From an uncultured Oscillospiraceae bacterium (lineage in GTDB: Bacteria; Bacillota; Clostridia; Oscillospirales; Ruminococcaceae), in assembly GCA_910578755.1 (NCBI GenBank), contig CAJTSZ010000127.1, forward strand, positions 1 through 5,243: 5,243 nucleotides of DNA, read 5' to 3'. The position numbers were made by a program, and so were the translations under genes. A model generated the notes under the pieces. It was not told the DNA's origin, ran no database searches, and was given only the letters and a program-made list of their open reading frames with translations. Shown here one piece after another: positions 1 through 4,989 of the stretch (position 1 is its first letter; every line of letters begins with the position of its first letter).

Positions 1-253
1 GTGGGGCTGGCGGTTGCCCGCACTAAAAAAGCGTATTTATTTCCATGGGCCGCAAGCAAGCTGCAAGGCCATGGAAAGTGGAACGCTTTTTTCGTGAGGC
101 CAATGCTGCCCAAAGGAGGGGGCGGCATTCCCGCTGTGCTGGCTTTTGGGCTGTGGCCTCTAACGGTTAAAGCCCGGAAATTCAGTAACGCCGAGCGTAG
201 GCGAGGCTACTAAGCGGGCAGCCCCCCTTTCCTTTTGGGGGGGCCAACCGTTA
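1..253 (+). ncRNA. Candidate HEARO/IscB omega-RNA-like structured RNA (5' border not determined)
   Basis: The plus strand folds into an ordered series of helices. Hairpin 1-23 pairs 1-7 with 16-23 around a bulged G. Hairpin 25-92 pairs AAAAAAGCG (25-33) with CGCTTTTTT (84-92) and TTTCCATGG (40-48) with CCATGGAAA (69-77). A larger domain is closed by GGGGGC (118-123) with GCCCCC (221-226) and CCCGCT (130-135) with AGCGGG (213-218). Inside it are GGGCT/AGCCC (148-152 with 171-175) and GTAG/CTAC (197-200 with 207-210). The loop TAACGGTT (161-168) is exactly complementary to AACCGTTA (246-253), giving an 8-bp pseudoknot. A short hairpin followed by UAAGC and the right strand of the closing helix, with an ATG at the RNA's 3' end, matches HEARO/IscB omega-RNA architecture as I remember it; this is not a database match. 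In that family the RNA carries a 5' guide and directs the IscB nuclease, but no IscB frame follows. A decayed relic or another large phage RNA (ROOL or GOLLD class) is possible. Confidence 0.5.
221..243 (+). repeat. GC-rich hairpin alternative to the RNA closing stem
   Basis: CCCCCC at 222-227 can pair with the G run at 237-243 across a TTTCCTTTT loop. The same C run also pairs with GGGGGC at 118-123 in the candidate structured RNA, so the two pairings compete. No T-run follows, so this is not an intrinsic terminator on the plus strand. Confidence 0.5.
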
Positions 254-344
254 TGCAGTACAGCGAACTTATAATACGGCCACGTTCCCATGGTAAAACA
301 TGGGAACGGCCTATTATAATGGAACGCTGTACAAATACCGGTTG
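245..344 (+). repeat. 100-base imperfect inverted repeat (long hairpin)
   Basis: Four nested helices are visible. From outside in they are CAACCG (245-250) with CGGTTG (339-344), GTACAGCG (258-265) with CGCTGTAC (325-332), TTATAATA (269-276) with TATTATAA (312-319), and CGTTCCCATG (283-292) with CATGGGAACG (299-308). GGC (278-280) also pairs with GCC (309-311), and the loop is GTAAAA (293-298). The outer helix uses the bases (246-250) that also form the pseudoknot with 161-168, so the two folds exclude each other there. It may be the end hairpin of an IS200/IS605-like element or a second domain of the same RNA. No U-tract follows it on either strand. Confidence 0.8.
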
Positions 345-415
345 CCGCCTTTCCTTGAGTGGCACTGTTAAATAAGCAGGGGCTTGGGGGCGGCAGCCAC
401 CAATGACTTTCTTTC

Positions 416-447
416 CCCCATTTCTTTCTTCACAGAAAGAAATGGGG
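416..447. repeat. Perfect 14-bp hairpin after the connector gene
   Basis: The arm 416-429 (CCCCATTTCTTTCT) is the exact reverse complement of 434-447, with a 4-base TCAC loop. It begins 26 bases beyond the stop codon of the DUF6148-like gene in the direction of phage transcription. The sequence after it on the minus strand (GGAAAGAAAG) has no U-tract, so it is not a standard intrinsic terminator. TTTCTTTC also occurs just before it at 408-415, as a direct repeat of 421-428. A role in 3' mRNA stability, or as part of a mobile-element end, is possible; neither is shown. Confidence 0.6.
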
Positions 448-473
448 CCCCGGCCGGGCAGGCCATAACACCG

Positions 474-731
474 TCAGCAGTCCCGGGGGACAACCCCCAC
501 CGCTTTGCGGGCCCTGCCGCCGGAAAGCTGGCCCTCCAGGCTGTCAACTTCCTTTTCCAGCCTGGTTATGGTGTTTTCCAGGGCGGGGAGGTCCAGCCTG
601 GTCAAGTTCCGCGTGCCAATGGCGTAGGACTTCACGCCGCCGCCCAGCAGGGCCAGGTAGGCCTCCCGGGCCGCCTTTAACGCCCTGCGCCGGTAGGCCA
701 GCCGTTCCCTGATGATTTCCTGTGTTCCCAT
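474..731 (-). CDS. gpW/DUF6148-like phage head-tail connector protein
   Basis: This is an 85-residue protein of the size and pattern of the small DUF6148/gpW-like proteins that follow the large terminase gene in many phages. lambda gpW itself helps join the tail to the DNA-filled head. The N-terminal helix (about 3-29, rich in Arg and Ala) leads to the segment SYAIGTRNLTRLDLP (35-49). That segment resembles the conserved gpW motif in which a Tyr-Xaa-Ile/Val turn precedes a helix. A charged amphipathic helix (about 50-69) and a basic tail ending VVPRDC follow. The ATG at 731 is preceded by a GGGGAG ribosome binding site at a usable distance. It begins 18 bases after the terminase stop and would share its mRNA. 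The family is recognised from pattern and position; the exact role is inferred. Confidence 0.72.
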   Translation of the reverse strand: MGTQEIIRERLAYRRRALKAAREAYLALLGGGVKSYAIGTRNLTRLDLPALENTITRLEKEVDSLEGQLSGGRARKAVGVVPRDC

Positions 732-739
732 TATTTTTA

Positions 740-747
740 CTCCCCCC
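740..747 (-). promoter_or_regulatory. Ribosome binding site of the DUF6148-like gene
   Basis: On the minus strand a GGGGGGAG run lies 8 bases before the ATG at 731 and within the 18-base gap after the large terminase stop. It supports that start codon and coupled translation. Confidence 0.6.
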
Positions 748-749
748 TG

Positions 750-2678
750 TTACCAATCGTCCAAAATGGCTTTGCTTCTGCTTATTTTTGCCCGCTGCCG
801 GGGCTGCTCCGGGGCGGGCTGGTTGTGCAGCTCCCGTTCCTTTTGGTCCATGTCCGGGTCGTAGCTGCGGAAAGCGGCCATGGCGTAGTTGCGGCAGTCC
901 AAGGCTTCGTTGCGCTGGTGGCCGGGCAGCTTTACCCAGGCCCAAGCCGTGCGGCCCTTTTCTGTTTTCTGCACTAACTTTTCCGAAAGCAGGCCGCTGA
1001 AGTAGCTGGCGTCGTAGCCCTGCTGTTCCCCCAGGGGGAAATGGCAGTATTTGGGCCCCGGCTCCTGCACCTTAAGGCTTGTCATAATGGCGGCCTTGCC
1101 GGCATCCACCCCCAAGGAGTAGAGCCACGCCTGGCCCACTGCCCTGCCGCCCAGCACAATTTTTACCTTGCTTGCCGGCGCTGTGTAGGGTATTCCGTCG
1201 CCGCCCCGGCCCTTAATGGGAAACACCATTTTGTGGTGCCTTTCCCGGCAGCGGCGGTATACTTCCTGGGCGTAGTGGCCGCCGCTGTCCACAAAGGTGC
1301 GTGCAATGGCAAGGCCCTTTTCCCGGTTTTTAAACCAGTAGGTTTTATCAATTACATTGTCCAGCCGCTGCCAAACCTCATCGGTATCGGGCCGGCCGGG
1401 AATGATACCCTTTTTAATGCCCCAAGTTTCACCGTACTTGCCATGGCCCACCACCTCGTACTCCAGGCGGTCGTCCTGGGTATCCACGCCGCAGGTAAGC
1501 ACCAGCACGCCCTGGGGCAAGTCCACAGCGGTGCCGTCCTGGTTGGCGCCGTAATCCTCCCGGCGGTAAAGCAGGTTGCCCTCATCGGGGGCGTCGCCCC
1601 GGTCCTCCCACAGTTCCCCCAGCTGGGTGTTGAACACCGTTTTCAGCTCCTCCGGGTCCCCCTTTGCGGCAAGGAAGCTGTAAACCACCTTTTCCCAGGG
1701 CTGCCAGGGGGAAGAAAAGGCGTTGAGCCAAAAGGAACGGTGCCCCCGCCCCAAGGCCATAGGGTTTTGGGCAATCCACTTTGCCGGCTGGGCCCGCATG
1801 GTTTCCTCGGTGGAAACGCACCCGCAGGAGGGGCAGGCCCAATGGATGGACTGTATGATATATTCCTTTTTCCTGCCCGCCTTGACGGTTTCATAGTTAA
1901 AGTGGATATTGTCAAAAACAATGTTGTGCCACGCCCCGCAGTGGGGGCACTGGCTGCACCACCGTTCCTGGGTGCCCTTTAAAAAGGATTTTTCTATGGC
2001 GCTGGCCCCCTTAACGGTGGGGGTGGAAACATCCACCATTTTGGAATTATAAAAGGTGGTGGTGCGGGCCTCCGCCAGCTTCCAGGGGTCGCCCTCGGTG
2101 CCGGCGGAAAGGGCCCAGCGGTCCCTTTCGTCCCCTAAAACGTACCGGGCCGGCGTGGAGGCCAGGGCGGAAGGGCTGTTGGAGCCCACCATGGTGAGCA
2201 TACCGCCGGGGAATGCTTTTTGCAGAATGGTGTTGCCGCTGTCCCGGCTTTTCACATCCGCTACCTTGGCCCGCAGCCGGGGGCTGTCCCGAAACATGGG
2301 GGCAACGCGCAGGCGGGAGAACTTTTTGGCGTCGTCAAGGCCGGGCTGGATATACAGGATGGAGCCGGGGTCCTGGTCGATAATATAGCCGATAATATTC
2401 AGCTCCAGCTCCGACTTGCCCACTTGGGAGGAGGCCACCACAGTGATTTTGGAAACGCCGGGTTCTGTAAAGGCGTCCATAATTTCCACCAGGTAGGGGG
2501 TGCGCCGGTTGTTCCAGGGGCCGGCCTCGGCAGAGCTTTCCCGGGAAAGGACGCGGTACCTTTCCGCCCACTGGGAAACCGTTAAATCCTCCGGGGGCTT
2601 AAAGTTCCCAAACGCCTGGGAAAAGGTGCGGTCCACCGGGCGGATTTTACTGGTTTTCTTTTTCGTGCTGCTGCTCAT
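750..2678 (-). CDS. Phage terminase large subunit, lambda GpA family
   Basis: This 642-residue protein is the packaging motor and maturation nuclease of a tailed phage: it cuts concatemeric DNA and pumps it into the prohead using ATP. It has the full length usual for the GpA family. The ATPase domain shows a Walker A-like ASSQVGKSE (82-90) and a Walker B segment YVLGDERDR (179-187) with acidic D183/E184. A probable zinc-binding module has two Cys pairs, CPHC (244-247) and CPSC (282-285). The C-terminal RNase H-like nuclease shows candidate metal-binding acids at D399 (GVDT), D464 (FVDSGG) and D594 (EALDCRNYA). The ATG at 2678 overlaps the end of the small-subunit gene by 32 bases, with GGCGGGG just before it, so translation is probably coupled. 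No frameshift or missing domain is visible. Headful versus cos cutting cannot be decided, although GpA relatives are usually cos or cohesive-end types. Confidence 0.95.
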   Translation of the reverse strand: MSSSTKKKTSKIRPVDRTFSQAFGNFKPPEDLTVSQWAERYRVLSRESSAEAGPWNNRRTPYLVEIMDAFTEPGVSKITVVASSQVGKSELELNIIGYIIDQDPGSILYIQPGLDDAKKFSRLRVAPMFRDSPRLRAKVADVKSRDSGNTILQKAFPGGMLTMVGSNSPSALASTPARYVLGDERDRWALSAGTEGDPWKLAEARTTTFYNSKMVDVSTPTVKGASAIEKSFLKGTQERWCSQCPHCGAWHNIVFDNIHFNYETVKAGRKKEYIIQSIHWACPSCGCVSTEETMRAQPAKWIAQNPMALGRGHRSFWLNAFSSPWQPWEKVVYSFLAAKGDPEELKTVFNTQLGELWEDRGDAPDEGNLLYRREDYGANQDGTAVDLPQGVLVLTCGVDTQDDRLEYEVVGHGKYGETWGIKKGIIPGRPDTDEVWQRLDNVIDKTYWFKNREKGLAIARTFVDSGGHYAQEVYRRCRERHHKMVFPIKGRGGDGIPYTAPASKVKIVLGGRAVGQAWLYSLGVDAGKAAIMTSLKVQEPGPKYCHFPLGEQQGYDASYFSGLLSEKLVQKTEKGRTAWAWVKLPGHQRNEALDCRNYAMAAFRSYDPDMDQKERELHNQPAPEQPRQRAKISRSKAILDDW

Positions 2679-3225
2679 TCCAGCCCCGCCGTTCCCTTAC
2701 CCGTTTTTTATATTCCGCCGGGTCATACTTGTATTGTGCCATGGCGTTTAAAATGCCGTAAACCTCTTTTTTTACCACCTCCGAAGCCTCCGGCGCCGTT
2801 TTGGCGTTGGCCAAATCCACCGCCATACGCCCGGGCAAAGCCATAAGCATGGAGCGCAGGTAAAGGGCGCTGTCTGTAACAATGGCCTCCACATCCTGGG
2901 CCCGGTGCATTTCCCCCCGCAGTTCCGCCAGTTCCAGCTCCGCCGCCTCGGCCTTGGCCTCCTTAATGCGCACCTCGGCGGAAAGCTTTTCCGTTTCCAG
3001 GTTGGCGTCGGTTTGTTTTTTCTCCCGGCCGTTGGCCTTTTCTGAAAGAAAGGCAATATACTGTGTTACGGTTTTTTCCCAGGGGTAACGCCGCCCCTTT
3101 GGGGTTTCCTCGGTTTCGATAACGCCGTCGGCCGTCAGCTGCTGCACCCGCTTTGCGCTGACGCCAAAAACCTTTGCCACCTGCGCCGAGGTCCTGTATT
3201 CTATTTTGGTTTCTACTGCTTTCAC
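2647..3225 (-). CDS. Phage terminase small subunit, Nu1-like
   Basis: This 192-residue protein is the likely DNA-recognition subunit that binds the packaging site and loads the large terminase. Residues about 12-30 (TSAQVAKVFGVSAKRVQQL) form a helix-turn-helix of the Nu1/MerR-like winged type. The following segment, GVIETEETPKGRRYPW (34-49), fits the wing. Residues about 78-110 are rich in Glu, Lys and Ala with heptad-like spacing and probably form a coiled coil for oligomerisation, as in Nu1 proteins. The C-terminal helix is basic (YKKRVRERR, 172-180). The frame extends upstream to an ATG at 3306, but I chose the GTG at 3225. A clean GGAGG lies 7 bases before it, and the extra 27 residues look unlike protein of this family. 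Its end overlaps the large-subunit start by 32 bases, as is common for terminase pairs. Confidence 0.85.
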   Translation of the reverse strand: MKAVETKIEYRTSAQVAKVFGVSAKRVQQLTADGVIETEETPKGRRYPWEKTVTQYIAFLSEKANGREKKQTDANLETEKLSAEVRIKEAKAEAAELELAELRGEMHRAQDVEAIVTDSALYLRSMLMALPGRMAVDLANAKTAPEASEVVKKEVYGILNAMAQYKYDPAEYKKRVRERRGWNEQQHEKENQ

Positions 3226-3353
3226 TGCTCTCCCTCCTACCGAAACGGCCCGAAAAAATTTTCCCAAAACTGGCGCTGGTTTGGGCTCGCCAGCACCACA
3301 GGGCAATTTTTGGCCCGGAAGTACCTACAGGCAATGGCGCCCCGCCTTGCCTG
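3226..3353 (-). promoter_or_regulatory. Hairpin-rich 128-base leader before the terminase genes
   Basis: This gap separates the tail-Z-like stop (3354) from the small terminase start. On the minus strand the first element, right after the stop, is a hairpin pairing CAGGCAAGGCG with CGCC-A-TTGCCTG (3353 to 3328; 11 pairs with one bulged A). Nearer the terminase gene, CTGGCG (3293-3288) can pair with CGCCAG (3275-3270). It is followed by TTTTGGGAAAATTTTTT, which resembles a weak terminator or attenuator. The loop sequence CCCAAA (3285-3280) can pair instead with TTTGGG (3268-3263), giving a competing hairpin. I see no credible ORF and no clear -35/-10 pair here. Regulation of terminase expression is inference. 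Confidence 0.35.
3233..3237 (-). promoter_or_regulatory. Ribosome binding site fixing the GTG start of the small terminase
   Basis: GGAGG on the minus strand lies 7 bases upstream of the GTG at 3225-3223. It decides for this start over the upstream ATG at 3306, which has no comparable site. Confidence 0.75.
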
Positions 3354-4037
3354 TCACTTACCCATATATCTGCCCATGTTGTGTGTCAGCCGCTTTGTCA
3401 TTTCCTCGTTAATCTTTGCATTGATGCGCTCCGCAACCTTGGGGTTTGTTATCATTTGGGGCATGGACAATGTTGCGGGCTTTTCCCATGCGCCTTTTGC
3501 CCCTCGCGTAACCTGCCTTACCCGCCGCAAGGGAATAAACTGCACCTTGTCTTTGGACTTTGCCCCGGTAGGCATAAGCATAATTGGCGACCTTGGGCTG
3601 TTCTGCGTGCCCTGTTTTACTAAGTTCCGTCCAATATTCTTTTGCTGCTTTTTGGTCAGCTTTTTTACCTTTCCCAGGGTTTTCTTTTGCCCTTTCAAAA
3701 TTTCAACCTTCAAGGTGTAGGAGGGCTTTGGTACTTTTGGCGTCATGCCAAAGCGGGCAGGGGTTAGTGGGCAGCCTTTGTAGATTAGGGCGGCGCTTCC
3801 CATAGTTTTCCCCTTGAGGCGTACTTCTTCCGCCTTTACCTCGCCGGTTTTTCCCCGTTCTGGCGTGATTTCCGACTTTTTGATATTGTAGGTTTTCACC
3901 ACCTCGGCAGATACCCACGCCGGGGCCCGGGAACGGAAGTCGCCTATGGTTGCCTTTTCCGCTTTTTCCGCACCCTTGGCCTTGCTTTTTATTTTTTTCA
4001 TCAGGGCCTTTTCCGCCTTAAAGCCAACGCTTACCAT
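3354..4037 (-). CDS. Phage minor tail protein Z (GPZ)-like protein
   Basis: This is a 227-residue, very lysine-rich basic protein. Two features resemble the lambda gpZ/minor tail Z family. The N-terminal helical region carries TYNIKKSEI (49-57), like the conserved segment in which a Tyr-Asn-Ile precedes basic residues. The C-terminal block LSMPQMITNPKVAERI...KRLTHNMGRYM (190-225) matches the family pattern of a Pro-Gln-Met turn, a long helix and an Arg-Leu-Xaa-His near the end. In lambda, gpZ acts in completing tails so that they join heads. The ATG at 4037 follows AGGAGG by 7 bases. The frame could start at 4064, but that ATG has no such site. Its start overlaps the methyltransferase stop by 7 bases (ATGGTAA), indicating coupled translation. 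Its place upstream of the terminase is unusual for a tail gene. Family assignment is by remembered pattern, so another structural protein is possible. Confidence 0.55.
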   Translation of the reverse strand: MVSVGFKAEKALMKKIKSKAKGAEKAEKATIGDFRSRAPAWVSAEVVKTYNIKKSEITPERGKTGEVKAEEVRLKGKTMGSAALIYKGCPLTPARFGMTPKVPKPSYTLKVEILKGQKKTLGKVKKLTKKQQKNIGRNLVKQGTQNSPRSPIMLMPTGAKSKDKVQFIPLRRVRQVTRGAKGAWEKPATLSMPQMITNPKVAERINAKINEEMTKRLTHNMGRYMGK

Positions 4038-4786
4038 GCTTGTGCCTCCTTTTGTTTCTCCCATTCCTCCGTTGCGCGGCTTTGGGCTGCGGCATGGTAC
4101 TTGGCGTCCACCTCAAACCCCACAAACCGCCGCCCGCTGCGGATGCACGCCACTGCCGTGGTACCGCTGCCCATGCAGCTGTCCAGCACCAGGTCGCCGG
4201 AGTTGGTATAGGTGCGCACCAGGTACTCAAACAGGGCAGCAGGCTTTTGGGTGGGGTGCAACCCCCTTTCCACGGGGAACTCCAACAGGTTTACCGGATA
4301 ATGGGTATACTCTGTAGTATAGCTGTTTCCCAACCCATTGCGGTACACCTCGGCTTTCCGCTTGGCGCCCTTGTGGCAAATAGGCTTTTCCAGCTTTACC
4401 AGCCCCTGGGGGTTGTAGGTTGGCTGGCTGCTGTAAAACACCGCTATATCCTCAATGCAGCGCATGGGCTGCTTTTTGCACAGGGCAAAGCCGGTGGGGC
4501 AGTTCTTTTTCCAGTACCAGCAGTAGCGGAACATGGGGCGGTTGCTTTGTATCAGCGCCGTGGTAAAGGGCTGCACACAAGTCAATACGATAGCGCCGCC
4601 GGGCTTTATTACCCGCTTGTAGCTTTGCCACAGCTGCCCTAATGGCAGCACCTTGTCCCAGGCGCAGTCGGTTACGCCGTAGGGCAGGTCTGTGAGTATC
4701 ATGTCCACGGACTTATCCGGCAGCAGAGCAAGGCCGGCCAGGCAGTCCATATGCAGTATTTGGTTTTCGATTTTTGGGATTGTCAT
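4031..4786 (-). CDS. Phage DNA N6-adenine/N4-cytosine methyltransferase, beta-type motif order
   Basis: This 251-residue protein transfers a methyl group from S-adenosylmethionine to an amino group of a base in DNA. The catalytic motif IV is TDLPYG (32-37), a D-L-P-Y variant of the usual DPPY. The SAM-binding motif I, LDSCMGSGTT (201-210), comes later, preceded by HPTQKP (177-182) and followed by FVGFEVD (221-227). The order IV then I is that of the beta group (N6_N4_Mtase family). No restriction endonuclease is next to it, so it is probably an orphan phage enzyme that protects or marks phage DNA. N6-adenine is more likely than N4-cytosine, but motifs alone do not settle this. The ATG at 4786 follows AAAGGAA at 4794-4800. 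It is the first gene after the terminator at 4854-4887 and overlaps the next gene by 7 bases. The length is typical and all expected motifs are present. Confidence 0.9.
   Translation of the reverse strand: MTIPKIENQILHMDCLAGLALLPDKSVDMILTDLPYGVTDCAWDKVLPLGQLWQSYKRVIKPGGAIVLTCVQPFTTALIQSNRPMFRYCWYWKKNCPTGFALCKKQPMRCIEDIAVFYSSQPTYNPQGLVKLEKPICHKGAKRKAEVYRNGLGNSYTTEYTHYPVNLLEFPVERGLHPTQKPAALFEYLVRTYTNSGDLVLDSCMGSGTTAVACIRSGRRFVGFEVDAKYHAAAQSRATEEWEKQKEAQAW
4045..4050 (-). promoter_or_regulatory. Ribosome binding site deciding the tail-Z-like start
   Basis: AGGAGG on the minus strand, inside the last codons of the methyltransferase gene, lies 7 bases before the ATG at 4037. It favours this start over the upstream in-frame ATG at 4064. 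Confidence 0.8.
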
Positions 4787-4800
4787 TTTAAAATTCCTTT

Positions 4801-4828
4801 CCCGGGGCTAAAACCGGCAAGCCCCGGG
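4801..4828 (-). promoter_or_regulatory. GC-rich hairpin touching the methyltransferase ribosome binding site
   Basis: CCCGGGGC (4801-4808) is the exact reverse complement of GCCCCGGG (4821-4828), giving an 8-bp stem with a 12-base loop. On the minus strand the stem ends directly at the AAAGGAA site (4800-4794) of the methyltransferase gene. No U-tract follows. It could affect initiation or shield the 5' end of an mRNA; this is inference. Confidence 0.5.
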
Positions 4829-4853
4829 GTGCGACCCAAGGGTTTGCGTATAT

Positions 4854-4887
4854 AGCAAAAGCGCAGAGGTTCCTCTGCGCTTTTGCT
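4854..4887. terminator. Bidirectional intrinsic terminator (16-bp perfect palindrome)
   Basis: The arm 4854-4869 is the exact reverse complement of 4872-4887, with only TT between them. On either strand the hairpin reads as an A-run, a GC-rich stem (GCGCAGAGG/CCTCTGCGC) and a T-run, as expected of a Rho-independent terminator working in both directions. It lies between the ArpU-like gene and the methyltransferase gene and would end transcription of the former. The methyltransferase-terminase operon would then need its own promoter between 4854 and 4786, or antitermination. I see no strong promoter there. Confidence 0.75.
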
Positions 4888-4910
4888 GTAAATTGTAAGG
4901 AGTGGTTTTG

Positions 4911-4982
4911 ATGGGCTTAAAAAAGGCTGTTTTGGAGTGGTTGGCCTTTTCTTCCCATTTACACTATACCATGGGTCAATAG
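4911..4982 (+). CDS. Doubtful 23-residue ORF with a good ribosome binding site
   Basis: AAGGAG (4897-4902) lies 8 bases before an ATG that opens 23 codons, giving a peptide starting MGLKKAVLEWLAF and ending HYTMGQ. It runs opposite to all phage genes and ends 8 bases before the convergent stop of the ArpU-like gene. A plus-strand transcript would begin inside or just past the terminator at 4854-4887. I do not recognise the peptide and see no membrane segment. Chance is the likeliest explanation. Confidence 0.15.
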   Translation: MGLKKAVLEWLAFSSHLHYTMGQ

Positions 4983-4989
4983 TGAATTA

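Larger units (their letters stand above)
1..375 (+). mobile_element. Possible non-autonomous IS200/IS605-like insertion carrying only the structured RNA
   Basis: The stretch lies antisense to the phage operon, has no credible protein gene, and sits where a portal gene would be expected after the connector. Omega-RNAs of the HEARO class normally lie inside IS200/IS605-group elements, which end in subterminal hairpins and make no target duplication. The 100-base hairpin at 245-344 could be such a right-end structure. No transposase or IscB frame is present: the ATG at 253 opens only 40 codons without the PLMP motif expected near the IscB N-terminus. Neither element end can be fixed from one copy, and the left end may lie outside the window. 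The limits given are those of the structured block and are inferred. Confidence 0.25.
4787..4989. other. Intergenic stretch between the late regulator and the methyltransferase
   Basis: These 203 bases hold the palindromic terminator, the hairpin at the methyltransferase start and a doubtful short plus-strand ORF at 4911-4982. I find no well-spaced promoter: a TTGACC at 4979-4974 on the minus strand has no TATAAT-like box at 16-18 bases. It has no repeat array and no tRNA-like fold that I can see. Confidence 0.5.

Noticed and set aside
25..92. Hairpin with A6 before and T6 after the stem, as an intrinsic terminator
   Set aside because: The T-run is part of the stem and the middle is interrupted by an internal loop; it fits better as a helix of the structured RNA, though terminator activity is not excluded.
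1..213. 70-codon plus-strand frame beginning with GTG at the window edge
   Set aside because: It lies over the paired helices of the structured RNA, has no visible ribosome binding site and no recognisable protein pattern.
11..347. 8-base direct repeat CGGTTGCC at 11-18 and 340-347, as a possible target duplication
   Set aside because: Eight bases can recur by chance in GC-rich DNA, IS200/IS605 elements make no duplication, and both copies fall within paired helices.
1041..1982. 313-codon plus-strand frame inside the large terminase gene
   Set aside because: It is the antisense shadow of a complete, motif-bearing GpA terminase; its composition (runs of Ala, Gly, Pro) is typical of an antisense GC-rich frame.
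3263..3293. H-type pseudoknot in the terminase leader
   Set aside because: The third connecting loop would be one base across a 6-bp stem, too short; competing simple hairpins are more likely.
3226..3306. Upstream extension of the small terminase to the ATG at 3306
   Set aside because: The GTG at 3225 has a well-placed GGAGG, and the extra 27 residues do not look like a Nu1-type N-terminus.
4040..4642. 200-codon plus-strand frame inside the methyltransferase gene
   Set aside because: Antisense shadow of a gene with all expected methyltransferase motifs; no ribosome binding site.
4963..4979. Minus-strand TTGACC with nearby TATAGT as a promoter
   Set aside because: The two boxes are only about 5 bases apart, far from the 16-18 needed.
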